This document shows, piece after piece, positions 16,508 through 25,562 of a DNA stretch of 64,000 nucleotides. Each line of letters starts with the position of its first letter. Within the stretch, counting starts at the first letter, position 1. Both the position numbers and the translations under genes were made by a program. Below the pieces are notes generated by a model. It did not search any database. It worked only from the letters and a program-made list of their open reading frames with translations, and was not told the origin of the DNA. Source of the stretch: Arthrobacter alpinus (GTDB lineage: Bacteria; Actinomycetota; Actinomycetes; Actinomycetales; Micrococcaceae); the NCBI RefSeq assembly GCF_001294625.1, contig NZ_CP012677.1, positions 3,038,001 through 3,102,000 on the forward strand, in the 5' to 3' direction.

Positions 16508-17656
16508 ATGAACATTGAACCCCTGCTCAAGGCACTCTCCGAGGCACTGGCCGGCGAGGGGCCCGCGGTCCAGATCGCCCCCGACGGCAGCTTCACCCTC
16601 ATCCCCCAGGCCGAGCTGGGACTGCCAGCCGGCAGCGAGGCCGAGATTGCCGCCGTCGTCCTGACCTCCGGGAGCACGGGCACACCCAAGCGGACCATGC
16701 TGAGCGTTGACGCCCTGGCCGCCTCCTCCGTCAGCACGGCCATGGCCCTGCGCGGTGAGGGGCAGTGGCTGCTCGCACTGCCCCTGAACTATGTGGCCGG
16801 ACTGCAGGTTTTGGTGCGCTCACTCTTCGCCGGCACGCGCCCTTGGACCATGGATTTGAGCGGCGGATTCACGGCCGACGCCTTCACCGCCGCCGCGGAG
16901 GAGCTGACGGACAAGATGCGCTTCACCTCGCTGGTGCCCACGCAACTCACGCGCCTGCTGGCCAACCCGAGCGCGCAAACACTGACAGCGCTGCGCCGCT
17001 TCAACGCGGTTCTCCTTGGCGGCGCCCCGGCCAGCACGGTGCTGCTCGAGGCTGCGCGCGGTGCCGGCATCAACGTCGTCACCACCTACGGCATGAGCGA
17101 GACGTGCGGCGGATGCGTGTACGACGGCGTCCCCCTCGACGGCGTGCAGCTCGCCATCCGTGAGGGCCGGATCCTCTTGGGCGGGCCCGTGGTCGCCACC
17201 GGCTATGTGGGCGGTTCCCCGGCGGGATCCTTCTTCGAGGAGGAGTCCGACGGCGAGAGGGTGTGTTGGTATGAAACCGGCGACTTGGGTGAGATCGACG
17301 GTGCGGGACGGCTCCGCGTGCTGGGCCGTGCCGACGACGTCATCATCTCCGGCGGGCTGAAAGTTTCCGCCGCGTCTGTGGTGGCTGGCCTGCATCAGAT
17401 CCAGGGTGTCCGCGAGGCTTTCGTGGGGCCCGTTGACTCGGCGGAATGGGGGCAACAGGTAGCGGCGCTGGTAGTGGGTACCGGCACGCCTGAGTCCGTG
17501 CGCACCGCCGCGGGCGCCTTCCTGGAGCCGCACATGCTACCCAAAATTGTGGTGTTCGTCTCCGAGCTTCCGGAACTGTCCACCGGAAAACCTGACAGAC
17601 AAGCCATCCTGGCACTGCTGGCCGACGCAGCGGCGCCACGGAGACCAGCAAACTAG
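16508..17656 (+). CDS. menE: o-Succinylbenzoate--CoA ligase
   Basis: Adenylate-forming enzyme that activates o-succinylbenzoate for MenB. It has TSGSTGTPK (residues 53-61), YGMSETCGG, YETGDLG, GRADDVIISGG and the C-terminal catalytic Lys in STGKPDRQ. At 382 residues it is shorter than most acyl-CoA ligases but normal for the compact actinobacterial MenE, in which the N-terminal region is reduced. It shares the men cluster with menB and menA. Confidence 0.92.
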   Translation: MNIEPLLKALSEALAGEGPAVQIAPDGSFTLIPQAELGLPAGSEAEIAAVVLTSGSTGTPKRTMLSVDALAASSVSTAMALRGEGQWLLALPLNYVAGLQVLVRSLFAGTRPWTMDLSGGFTADAFTAAAEELTDKMRFTSLVPTQLTRLLANPSAQTLTALRRFNAVLLGGAPASTVLLEAARGAGINVVTTYGMSETCGGCVYDGVPLDGVQLAIREGRILLGGPVVATGYVGGSPAGSFFEEESDGERVCWYETGDLGEIDGAGRLRVLGRADDVIISGGLKVSAASVVAGLHQIQGVREAFVGPVDSAEWGQQVAALVVGTGTPESVRTAAGAFLEPHMLPKIVVFVSELPELSTGKPDRQAILALLADAAAPRRPAN

Positions 17657-17745
17657 CGCCAACGCGACACAATAGAAGCAGGCACACCTCCCTGCCCGCT
17701 GGCAGGGAGCGCCGATTTAGTTCACCTCAGCAAAGGAGTAATGCC

Positions 17746-18624
17746 GTGGCCACAGTAGGTCAATGGATTGAAGGTGCGCGCCTGCGGACACTTCCGATGG
17801 CTATCGCCCCCGTGATCGTCGGCACTGCTGCGGCCTTCGATCTCGGTGCCTTGCACTGGGGCCGAGCCATCTTGGCCGCCTTGGTGTCCTTGTTACTGCA
17901 GATTGGGGTGAACTACGCCAACGACTATTCAGACGGTATCCGAGGCACCGACGAGGTTCGGGTAGGGCCCTTGCGCCTGGTGGGCTCCGGTGTGGCCAAA
18001 CCGCAGCATGTGAAGATGGCCGCGTTTGCCGCCCTCGGATTGGCCATGCTGGCAGGCCTTGCCCTGGTGGTTCTCTCCCAAGCGTGGTGGCTGCTGTTGG
18101 TGGGTGCTGGGGCCGTGCTTGCCGCCTGGGGCTACACGGGAGGTAAAAGCCCCTACGGGTACATGGGCTTGGGAGACGTGTTTGTGTTCTTTTTCTTCGG
18201 TCCAGTGGCCACACTGGGCACCACTTTCACCCAGGCCGGACAGGTGAGCGCGGCGGCAGTCTTGGGGTCCATCTCAACCGGGCTGATCGCAGTCGCACTT
18301 TTGATGGCCAACAATGTCAGGGATATTCCCACCGACAGCGAGGTCGGCAAAAGGACGCTCGCTGTGCGGTTGGGTGATAGAAACGCCAGGCTCAGTTATG
18401 TGCTGATGCTGGTGCTCTCGCTGGCCGTCATGATGCTGCAGGTGCCCGCCAAGCCGTGGATTGCGCTGGTGCTGCTGTTGATTCCGTTCATGCTCATGCC
18501 CAGCTGGCTGATGCTCAAGGGCAAGAAACGCAAAAACCTGATCCCGGTCCTCAAGCAGACAGGGTTGATCAACCTCGGATTCAGTGTGCTTTTTGCCGCC
18601 GCCATGGTGCTGACGGGGCTGTAG
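17746..18624 (+). CDS. menA: 1,4-dihydroxy-2-naphthoate polyprenyltransferase
   Basis: UbiA-family membrane enzyme of 292 residues that attaches the isoprenoid tail to dihydroxynaphthoate. The aspartate-rich motif NYANDYSDGIRGTD (about residues 57-70) and the second motif NNVRDIPTDSEVGKRTL (about 188-204) bind the prenyl diphosphate through magnesium. About eight or nine membrane helices are visible. The start is GTG 17746, eight bases after AAAGGAG. An ATG at 17741 is out of frame and closes at once. Confidence 0.94.
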   Translation: MATVGQWIEGARLRTLPMAIAPVIVGTAAAFDLGALHWGRAILAALVSLLLQIGVNYANDYSDGIRGTDEVRVGPLRLVGSGVAKPQHVKMAAFAALGLAMLAGLALVVLSQAWWLLLVGAGAVLAAWGYTGGKSPYGYMGLGDVFVFFFFGPVATLGTTFTQAGQVSAAAVLGSISTGLIAVALLMANNVRDIPTDSEVGKRTLAVRLGDRNARLSYVLMLVLSLAVMMLQVPAKPWIALVLLLIPFMLMPSWLMLKGKKRKNLIPVLKQTGLINLGFSVLFAAAMVLTGL

Positions 18625-18645
18625 CGTTTCCCGGTGCCTGAGGCG

Positions 18646-19287
18646 TCAGCCCTTGCGTGCGGCCCACTGCGTGTAGGCGGCGACCGGTTCGGCGTTTCCT
18701 GTGATCTGGACGTCGGCAGCCTCTCGCCGCCCACTCACGTAAAGTGCCAGCTCGACCGGCTCGCCGGTGATCACCACGGCGCTCTCGCCCTTGCGGACCA
18801 CCACACCGGCACCGCCGGGCCGGGCAAGGCTGACGCCAACGGGGCTCGAACGGTGGCTCATCCTGGCCATGAGCGACAAGTGCTTGAAGATGGCGTCCAG
18901 CTCGGCGGCGGGAAGTACGCGGGCCTCGACGGATCCTGCTCCCCTGCGGGCGTCCTCGTGGTGGATGACGTATTCAAGCAGCTGACCGGCGTCCCCCATC
19001 CAGGTCATGGGATTAAGCGGACCGGTGCCGGCGGCGAACCTGGCCAGCAGGGCTTCATAGCCCTCGGGGCTTTGCGCCGTGGCAACCAAGGTGCCCAGAT
19101 GTTTTTCGTGGCCCGGCTCGGCCTTGCCGGCCAGATCCATGATCTGCAGCCATGGCGTGTGCTCGCGAAGCACCAGGTGGGCCAGCAGCCTGCGCACCGT
19201 CCACCCCTCACACAGGGTTGGGGCATCGGGGTCGCTGGCGCGGAACGACTCCACAAGGGCCGCACGCTCCGTTTCCATCCACCGCAT
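18646..19287 (-). CDS. TIGR03085-family DinB/maleylpyruvate-isomerase-like protein
   Basis: A 213-residue protein with the mycothiol-dependent maleylpyruvate isomerase-like (DinB) helical fold: ERAALVESFRASDPDAPTLCEGW, then RRLLAHLVLREHTPW, with His residues that may bind a metal, and IHHEDARRG around residue 108. The C-terminal part (VVVRKGESAVVITGEPVELALYVSGR) is the usual small beta domain. The function is unknown. The ATG at 19287 has GGAAGGAA upstream and is preferred over a start at 19332. The gene is convergent with menA. Confidence 0.82.
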   Translation of the reverse strand: MRWMETERAALVESFRASDPDAPTLCEGWTVRRLLAHLVLREHTPWLQIMDLAGKAEPGHEKHLGTLVATAQSPEGYEALLARFAAGTGPLNPMTWMGDAGQLLEYVIHHEDARRGAGSVEARVLPAAELDAIFKHLSLMARMSHRSSPVGVSLARPGGAGVVVRKGESAVVITGEPVELALYVSGRREAADVQITGNAEPVAAYTQWAARKG

Positions 19288-19358
19288 GAGCGTTCCTTCC
19301 ATATTGCCTGACTGGTGGTCTGCGTGGTTCACGGCGGTGCCGCCCGCAGGAGCTGCTC

Positions 19359-19679
19359 TTATTCGGCGGTGCGGGTTTTCGACGGCCGGTCGGCATCCAC
19401 CTGGACATCGGGGTGGGAATCGATGAGGGAGTCCTCGGCTTCGGCATCGGCAAGGGCGCCGGTGGACTGCGTGGTGGTGGCGTTGGGTGCCATGCGTTCG
19501 GCAATGACGGCCGTTGCGCCGTCGCGCTGCTTGCGCAGGAAGATGAAGCTGACCACGAATGCGCCAAAGGCCGCGATCAGGGCCGCCGCAAGCGGGCTCA
19601 GACCAAGCAGATAGTAGGCGCCAAGGAAGAGCGCCAGAAAGAGTACGCCACGGAACAAGGAATATTTAAAAAAGGCCAC
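19359..19679 (-). CDS. DUF4229-like small membrane protein
   Basis: About 106 residues: two adjacent membrane helices (YSLFRGVLFLALFLGAYYL and LAAALIAAFGAFVVSFIFL), a basic LRKQRDGA segment, then an acidic, probably disordered cytosolic tail. This matches small actinobacterial DUF4229 proteins of unknown role that sit near men genes. The GTG at 19679 is chosen because a longer frame to 19754 would overlap the divergent gene and its promoter. Confidence 0.68.
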   Translation of the reverse strand: MAFFKYSLFRGVLFLALFLGAYYLLGLSPLAAALIAAFGAFVVSFIFLRKQRDGATAVIAERMAPNATTTQSTGALADAEAEDSLIDSHPDVQVDADRPSKTRTAE

Positions 19680-19741
19680 ACTCGTCAGTTTAGTCGGTGA
19701 ACCTGAACGTCCCCCGCAAACGACGATTAGGCCTTCGGCGG

Positions 19742-19747
19742 TAGAAT
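19742..19747 (+). promoter_or_regulatory. -10 box of a probable leaderless gene
   Basis: TAGAAT lies five bases before the ATG at 19753, too close for a ribosome binding site, so the transcript probably begins at the start codon. Confidence 0.5.
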
Positions 19748-19752
19748 GAGGC

Positions 19753-20205
19753 ATGCGTTATATCCCAGTGATCTTCGGTGTTGTCCTTATTATCTATGGG
19801 CTCATCGACTGCCTTCGAAGCGAACCGTCGGACGTTCGAAGCATCCCCAAGCCCGCCTGGGTCCTTGTGATTGTGCTCCTGCCGATCATCGGCGTCCTCC
19901 TGTGGTTTTTCTTTGGCCGCCCGCAATACGCCACCGCCGGGTCAGCCCCGTCCACACCCGCTGGCCGTGCCGGCGCCGGACTCCGGGGCGCTTCCAACCC
20001 CGGCCGTCGCCACCAGGTTGTCGCCCCTGACGACGACCCAGATTTCCTGCGCAACCTCGAAGTAAACCGGGCACAAAAACTTGAGTCGGAGCGTCTGCGC
20101 AAACTCAAGGCCGAGATCGAAGCCCGTGAAGCCAAGCTTCGCGAGCAGGAACTCCGCAGCAAGAAGCTCCATGAGGACCATCCCAACGACGAGCCCAAGC
20201 ACTAA
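19753..20205 (+). CDS. PLDc_N-type membrane-anchored protein
   Basis: A 150-residue protein with two N-terminal membrane helices separated by a short loop (YGLIDCLRSEPSDVRSIPKPAW), a pattern and length typical of phospholipase D N-terminal domain proteins (PLDc_N). These lack catalytic motifs. A proline- and arginine-rich linker and a strongly charged coiled coil (about residues 95-145, KLESERLRKLKAEIEAREAK) follow. It is divergent from the DUF4229-like gene. The function is unknown. Confidence 0.75.
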   Translation: MRYIPVIFGVVLIIYGLIDCLRSEPSDVRSIPKPAWVLVIVLLPIIGVLLWFFFGRPQYATAGSAPSTPAGRAGAGLRGASNPGRRHQVVAPDDDPDFLRNLEVNRAQKLESERLRKLKAEIEAREAKLREQELRSKKLHEDHPNDEPKH

Positions 20206-20279
20206 CCACCCCTGTCTTCCCGAGCCGGACCCATCGAGTCGAGTGCGCATATAACGCGGGTTCAGGCTCGGGGACGTCG

Positions 20280-20346
20280 CGTTAGCTGCGCAATGAAAGC
20301 TTGGGCCCAGGGGAATCCCGTGTGAACTCTCGTTAGCTGCGCAATG
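20280..20346. repeat. Two direct copies of CGTTAGCTGCGCAATG
   Basis: The 16-base sequence occurs exactly at 20280-20295 and 20331-20346 in the 281-base gene-free stretch 20206-20486. Its core CTGCGCAAT recurs in opposite orientations at 21311-21319 and 21355-21363, beyond the broken gene. I see no other feature in this stretch. Confidence 0.7.
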
Positions 20347-20486
20347 GGTGCTCTTGGCGAGGTTTCCAGCAGCTGAGGCAGGATGCTGCACCGTCTTAGG
20401 CCACCGATGGCGCGCGTTATCCACAGATTTTGCAGATGAGCCCCCAAGCGACCCCGCGGCCCCCGCCCATCCGCGCTAATGGATAC

Positions 20487-21290
20487 ATGACAAAGGCAGC
20501 CCCACTTCCTGAAGGACTGCACCGCCCAATCACTCTGCAACAGGGTATTGAGCAGGGAATTTCGATGAGCCGCGGCCGTGCGTCAGACCTGTGGACCCCC
20601 AGCCGGGAGATCAGAGTGCCCAAGGGGGCTGCGTTTGATCTCGTGGAAAGTTGCCGCCCTTACATCGCTTTGTCGCAAGGGGGCGTTGTCAGCCATTTCA
20701 CTGCCGCCCGAATTCACGGTCTGTATTTGCCGGCTTGGTGTGGGAGTAGTGAACAGCTGCACCTGACCAGGCCAGCCGGGCTGTCGGAGCCGCGGCGAAA
20801 AAGGGTATAAGGCCACCGCATGAAACTCATCGGCTCTGACATTGTCCAGGTCCGAGGGGTGATTGACACCTCAATTCAGAGGACTTTGCTGGATCTTTCA
20901 CCACTGCTGGATCTGGATGATCTGGTGGCAATCGGTGATCAGATCGTCTGTGAACACGACAGGGAATACGCTCCTCCAACACCTGCAATGCTCACCCTGG
21001 CGGCATTGGACGCCTACATTGGGTCACAACACCAGCGGCGGGGATTGAAGGTTCTTCGTGAAGCCATGGACCTGGTTCGGGTTGGCGCAGATCCACCGCG
21101 GGAAACCCGGCTAAGACTTATCATCGCCCGCTCAACCCTGCCAAATTTTGAGCACGACATCGAAATCCGCAACGCCGTGCGTGTCACCAAGATCGCCCGA
21201 ATGCTGTCCCGGGGAGGGTGGGCCGATCCTGGCAATCTTGCCGGACGTTCTTTAGGCGGCCTCCTTGGCTGGCGGGGGGACTTTGAGTAA
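20487..21290 (+). pseudogene. Broken DUF559 / AbiEi-like protein gene
   Basis: The N-terminal part (from MTKAAPLPEGLHRPI) contains GGVVSHFTAARIHGLYLP and LHLTRPAGLSEPRRKRV, then a TAA at 20808-20810. The same frame continues as GHRMKLIGSDIVQVRGV and through LLDLSPLLDLDDLVAIGDQIVC to VRVGADPPRETRLRLIIARS. This is the pattern of actinobacterial AbiEi-like/DUF559 proteins of about 300 residues. After EIRNA the expected endonuclease-like C-terminal domain is missing and unrelated sequence ends at 21290. One nonsense codon plus a truncated end indicate a dead gene. Confidence 0.75.
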
Positions 21291-21310
21291 GAGCCCGATG
21301 CCAAGCATTC

Positions 21311-21363
21311 ATTGCGCAGATATGGCGACGTCCCGGGTGGGGAAGCCGCCATATCTGCGCAAT
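21311..21363. repeat. Perfect 17-bp inverted repeat after the broken gene
   Basis: Arms ATTGCGCAGATATGGCG (21311-21327) and its exact complement (21347-21363) surround a 19-base loop. It lies between the pseudogene and the end of ccsB and could terminate both transcripts, although no T-run follows. It also carries the CTGCGCAAT core of the 20.3-kb repeats. Confidence 0.75.
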
Positions 21364-21393
21364 CAACGTGAGGCCGTGCCAACGGCGGGGGCG

Positions 21394-22476
21394 TTAGCCG
21401 CCCACACCGGCGTAGGAGTGCAGACCGGAGAAGTACACGTTCACGATAGTGAAGTTGAAGATGATGCACAGGTACCCCACGATCGACAGCCAGGCCGCAC
21501 GCGTCCCGGTCCATCCGCGCGTGGCGCGCGCGTGCAGGTATCCAGCGTAGACAACCCAGATGACAAACGACCAGACTTCCTTGGTGTCCCAACCCCAGAA
21601 CCGGCCCCAGGCCTTTTCCGCCCAAATCGAACCGAACATGACCGTCAGAGTCCAGCCCACAAAAGCGATTCCATTGATGCGATATGACATGTTTTCAAGG
21701 CTCAGGGCGTTCGGTACCAGACGCATCACCAGCGCCTTGTCCGGCTTCCCGGCAGCGATGGCAGCCTCGCGGCGTGTTTGGAACAACTGCAACACCGACA
21801 TGGCAAATGTCAGTGTGAACAAGGCCGAGGACATCACGGCGATGGAGACGTGGATGACCAACCAGTAGCTCTGTAGCGCCGGCACCAAGTGGCCCACGGG
21901 GGTCCAGAACGACACGGACGCGGCCGTGATCATTACCAACACCAAACCAATGACGAAGGTGCCCAGGAAGCGCAGGTCCCGGCGGGTCAGCACCACCAAG
22001 AAAACCAGGGCCACGGCGAAGCTGCCGGTGGTGCAGAACTCGTACATGTTGCCCCAAGGCACCCGTCCTGCCGCCAGGCCGCGGAACAGCACCGCCATTC
22101 CCTGCACGACGACGGCAACAATGGTTAGTCCTACGGCCACCCTGGCAGCAACCCGCTTTTCCTTGCCGTAGCGCATGGAGTCTCCGGCCGTGACACCGTC
22201 GGATCCTTCATGGGTTTTGCTGCTGGGGCGAACACCGCGGTCAAGCGGGCCCGCACCCAGATCCTGCCCAATGGTTGCCGATGAGACGCCGGCCGAGACC
22301 AGCTGGCCGGCATTGGCCGCGGAGCCAGTATTTTCCGATACCAACCCGGCCTTCGCTGCCTTGCTGAAGGTAACCAGGTCCCAGGCATAGGCGCAGAAGG
22401 CAATAGTGTAGGCCAAGCCGGCCATGAGCATGAATTGCTCGCTGAGCAGGCCAAGGCCCTCATTGATTTGTGGCAT
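21394..22476 (-). CDS. ccsB: Cytochrome c biogenesis protein CcsB/CcsA family
   Basis: Haem-handling membrane protein of system II cytochrome c maturation, 360 residues. It has the tryptophan-rich haem motif WGRFWGWDTKEVWSF (about residues 297-311), conserved His in PVGHLVPAL and VIHVSIAVM, and about eight helices. A polar insert (about residues 45-105) between the first and second helices is typical of actinobacterial members. Its ATG overlaps the stop of resB, with which it forms the haem lyase complex. Confidence 0.93.
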   Translation of the reverse strand: MPQINEGLGLLSEQFMLMAGLAYTIAFCAYAWDLVTFSKAAKAGLVSENTGSAANAGQLVSAGVSSATIGQDLGAGPLDRGVRPSSKTHEGSDGVTAGDSMRYGKEKRVAARVAVGLTIVAVVVQGMAVLFRGLAAGRVPWGNMYEFCTTGSFAVALVFLVVLTRRDLRFLGTFVIGLVLVMITAASVSFWTPVGHLVPALQSYWLVIHVSIAVMSSALFTLTFAMSVLQLFQTRREAAIAAGKPDKALVMRLVPNALSLENMSYRINGIAFVGWTLTVMFGSIWAEKAWGRFWGWDTKEVWSFVIWVVYAGYLHARATRGWTGTRAAWLSIVGYLCIIFNFTIVNVYFSGLHSYAGVGG

Positions 22477-24188
22477 TACTGGTCCTTACTTCCCACGGCG
22501 GCGCCGGTTCCGGCGTCGGAATTATCTTGCTCTTCGTTTTTGGTGGACGACTCCTGCACTCCATCATCCACCGCTGTGTCCGCCGGCACCAGCCATTTGG
22601 CGTGCAGCGCCTTGTTGATGGCAGCAGATTCGGCCGCGAGGCGGTGGTCTTCGCCGCGGGCCAACAGGCCAAACTCGACCATTGTCCGTCCGTCCGGGTG
22701 GTTGCCGGTGCGGATCCACACGCGGCGGCGGTTCAGGAACAACGAACCCATTAGGCCGAACAGGGCCAACAGGGCGAACACCAGAACGTAAACCTGGCCC
22801 GGGTCGTGACGGATGTCCAGGGCGGCGAACCGCTTGATGCCATCGAAGCTGATGGTGCCATTTCCTTCGGGCAGGGTGTAAGTCTGGTTCGGCACCAGCA
22901 CAATGCCACCGGCATCGAGGTCGCGCCCGTTGATCTGGGTCAGCGAGGAGGTGTCCAGGGTGTAGACGTTGCGCGGCGTGCCGCTATCCAGCCCCAAATC
23001 CCCGGTGTAGGCGTTCAGGCTCAGCTGCGGGTTGAAAGGATCGGGGTCCGAACCATAGGAGACACCCTTGTCGTCGATAAGTGCCGTGGGCAAGAAGAAG
23101 CCGACAAATCCGAGCTGTTTGGGCTTAGCGTCCGGGACCTTGATGACCACGAGCGAGGTGTAGGCGCCATCGGTGGGAATGGTGACGACGGGGCCCTGAA
23201 AGGCAATGTTGCCCTTGCCATCTTTGACGGTGACAACAGGGGCATAGCCGTTGCCTACCAGGTAGACGTTGGTGCCGCCGATGGCAACGGGGTCGTTGAC
23301 TTTGAGGGTTTGTTGTTTGGGCTGCGCCCCGGGATTGTCCTTGGTGGTCAGTGTGGCCGTGAAGTCAATCGGCTGGCCGTAGTGGGCCTCGGTTTCCCTG
23401 TCGTACTTGACCACCAGTTTGTCCAACTGAAGCGAGTAGGGGCTGAGTCGGTCGTCGCTGAAGTTTGTGCCAGGGGTGAAGGTGTCATAACCAACAGGGT
23501 TGTTGACAAACGTTTCCCCCTCCACCAGGACGCGCTGGCCGCTGTAGCCGAAAAGGCCGCTGAGGCCGACGGCGGCGAGCACACCTAGGACGGAGAGGTG
23601 AAAGACCAGGTTTCCGGTCTCCTTCAAGAATCCGATCTCGGCTCCGACGGAGGGCCGGTCCGTGTCCAGGTCCCGCACGTGGACACGGTAGCGGCGGGAT
23701 TTTAGGACGGCAGCAGCATCCGCGACCGCCTGCTGGGCATCGATCCCGCTGCCGGCCGGGATTTCCACCGTGCCGTATTCAGCCAGTCGGGAAAGTCGTT
23801 TGGGTGTGCGCGGAGGTGCCGATCGCATGGCCTTCCAGTGGATCTTGGCGCGCGGCAACACACAGCCCACCAAGGAGGTGAACAGCAGCAAATAGATGGC
23901 GGCAAACCAGGGCGAGGAGTACACGTCAAAGAGCTTGAACCAGTCCATGATGGGTCCTGAGACGGGGTTGTCCTTCAGGTAGGCGCTCACATTGGAAGCG
24001 TTGGAGGAACGCTGCGGGAACAAGGAACCCGGCACCGCTCCGACAGCCAAAAGAAGTAGGAGCAACAATGCAGTGCGCATGCTTGTCAGCTGGCGCCAGG
24101 CCCACCTGAGCATGCCCACAAAACCCAGCTTGGGCAGCTGAACTTCATCGCCGGCAGGCTTCTGCTTGGCGGCCCGAGGCTCTTTCAC
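22476..24188 (-). CDS. resB: Cytochrome c biogenesis protein ResB
   Basis: Partner of CcsB in system II maturation, 570 residues. Membrane helices near residues 38-58 and 90-112 are followed by the conserved RAKIHWKAM, a third helix after GFLKETGNLVFHLSVLGV (about 190-212), a large extracytoplasmic domain (to about residue 480) and a last helix (YVLVFALLALFGLMGSLFL). The C-terminal 50 residues are acidic. The order tlpA, ccdA, resB, ccsB on one strand indicates an operon for haem c attachment. Confidence 0.93.
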   Translation of the reverse strand: MKEPRAAKQKPAGDEVQLPKLGFVGMLRWAWRQLTSMRTALLLLLLLAVGAVPGSLFPQRSSNASNVSAYLKDNPVSGPIMDWFKLFDVYSSPWFAAIYLLLFTSLVGCVLPRAKIHWKAMRSAPPRTPKRLSRLAEYGTVEIPAGSGIDAQQAVADAAAVLKSRRYRVHVRDLDTDRPSVGAEIGFLKETGNLVFHLSVLGVLAAVGLSGLFGYSGQRVLVEGETFVNNPVGYDTFTPGTNFSDDRLSPYSLQLDKLVVKYDRETEAHYGQPIDFTATLTTKDNPGAQPKQQTLKVNDPVAIGGTNVYLVGNGYAPVVTVKDGKGNIAFQGPVVTIPTDGAYTSLVVIKVPDAKPKQLGFVGFFLPTALIDDKGVSYGSDPDPFNPQLSLNAYTGDLGLDSGTPRNVYTLDTSSLTQINGRDLDAGGIVLVPNQTYTLPEGNGTISFDGIKRFAALDIRHDPGQVYVLVFALLALFGLMGSLFLNRRRVWIRTGNHPDGRTMVEFGLLARGEDHRLAAESAAINKALHAKWLVPADTAVDDGVQESSTKNEEQDNSDAGTGAAVGSKDQ

Positions 24189-24203
24189 GTCAGTTCTCTT
24201 TCA

Positions 24204-24959
24204 TTAGATTGGCAATCTCACTTCATTGGCAAACCAAAACTGCAATTCATTGATCCAGGTGCCCCACACCCCTGTGACCATCAACAAGCCCAAAACAATC
24301 AGCATGCCCCCGCCAAACCATTGCAGTCCCCGGCGGTGCGTGCGGAAGAATACCAAGGCACCCAAGCCCCGGCGCACGCCCAGGGCAATGAGCAGGAATG
24401 GCAGTCCCAAACCCAAACAATAAACAAACGTCAACAAGGCACCTTTGGCCGCGCTTGACCCGTCGGAAAACGCGAGCGCCTGTACGGCGCCCAGTGTCGG
24501 TCCGGTGCACGGCGCCCACCCCAGTCCAAAGGTTACGCCCAGAACGGGTGCTCCCCACAGTCCGGCCGGCGGTTTCGCGTGGATCTTGGCCTCTTGTTGG
24601 AACCAATTCATGCCGCCAAGGAAAACCACACCCAAAATGATGACAACAACACCGAGCACCTGTGTCACCCAGGCCGCATCCGGGCCTTTAAGCCATGCGC
24701 CCAGCTGGCCAAACACGGCACCGATCAGCATGAAGACAACCGAGAAACCCAGCACAAACAGCCCAATGCCGGCAAACATCCGGCCGCGCCGCTGATTCTC
24801 CAAATCCGCACCTGTCAACCCGCTGACGTACCCCAAATAGCCGGGCACCAGTGGCAGGACACAGGGCGAGAGGAAGGAAACCAGACCCGCCAGCAAGGCG
24901 ACGGGCATGGCCAGCAGCATGGAGCCGCTGAGCACTGTCTCTGCGAACGGATTATTCAC
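24204..24959 (-). CDS. ccdA: Thiol-disulphide transporter CcdA
   Basis: A six-helix membrane protein (251 residues) that carries reducing power across the membrane to the thioredoxin-like protein TlpA/ResA. The two redox cysteines are Cys33 in SFLSPCVLPLVPGYLGY and Cys151 in LGWAPCTGPTLG, both in the family context. It sits between tlpA and resB with 15-base gaps. Confidence 0.94.
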   Translation of the reverse strand: MNNPFAETVLSGSMLLAMPVALLAGLVSFLSPCVLPLVPGYLGYVSGLTGADLENQRRGRMFAGIGLFVLGFSVVFMLIGAVFGQLGAWLKGPDAAWVTQVLGVVVIILGVVFLGGMNWFQQEAKIHAKPPAGLWGAPVLGVTFGLGWAPCTGPTLGAVQALAFSDGSSAAKGALLTFVYCLGLGLPFLLIALGVRRGLGALVFFRTHRRGLQWFGGGMLIVLGLLMVTGVWGTWINELQFWFANEVRLPI

Positions 24960-24974
24960 GGCTGAGGTGCAGCC

Positions 24975-25562
24975 CTACTGCTCGGCCAGCGCGGAGGTGA
25001 TCAAGGCTTTCAAGGTGCCCTTTTCCGCCGTACCAAGAATGCGGGCGCTGACGCGGCCCTGCTTGTCCAGCACCAAGGTGGTGGGCACAGCCTGGGGCGG
25101 CACAACCTTCGAAAGCGCCAAGAGCACGCCACCATCCTTGTCGATGATGCTGGGGTACGTCAGCTTAAAATTGCGTTCAAACGCCTCGGCCGTGGCCTTT
25201 TCGTCACGCACATTCACGCCGTAAAACTTCACGCCCTGGGCCGAAAATTCGGTGTAAAGGGCTTGCAGGTCGGGAGCTTCAAGCCGGCACGGGGCACAGG
25301 CCGCGTACCAAAAGTTCAAAATGGTCACCCCGCCGGGAAAATTCGCCGCATCCACGGTGGCGCCGTCAAAGAGCTTGCCGGTGAAATCCACGGGAGCGGT
25401 GCGCACTGCCGCGGCGTATTCGGTCACGGAGCCGTCCCCGGCAATATAGTTTTTGTTGTCCCCCGCATTTGCCTGTTGGGCAAGCGGGTCCTTGGAAGTG
25501 CAAGCGGCAAGCGCCAGGGTCAGTGCCGCACCGCTTGCGGCCAGCAATGACCTACGGCTCAT
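24975..25562 (-). CDS. TlpA/ResA-type thiol-disulphide lipoprotein
   Basis: Membrane-anchored thioredoxin-fold protein that reduces apocytochrome c cysteines. It has an N-terminal signal with twin arginines (MSRRSLLAASGAAL) and lipobox LAAC, then the redox motif CAPC (about residues 89-92 from this start) in ILNFWYAACAPCRLEAPDL. PTTLVLDKQGRV supplies the cis-Pro region. The ATG at 25562 gives a normal lipoprotein signal. A GTG four codons upstream (25574) is an alternative. It is the first gene of the cytochrome c maturation operon. Confidence 0.9.
   Translation of the reverse strand: MSRRSLLAASGAALTLALAACTSKDPLAQQANAGDNKNYIAGDGSVTEYAAAVRTAPVDFTGKLFDGATVDAANFPGGVTILNFWYAACAPCRLEAPDLQALYTEFSAQGVKFYGVNVRDEKATAEAFERNFKLTYPSIIDKDGGVLLALSKVVPPQAVPTTLVLDKQGRVSARILGTAEKGTLKALITSALAEQ

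Noticed and set aside
20280..20346. CRISPR array
   Set aside because: Only two 16-base copies, no regular spacer series and no cas genes in the window.
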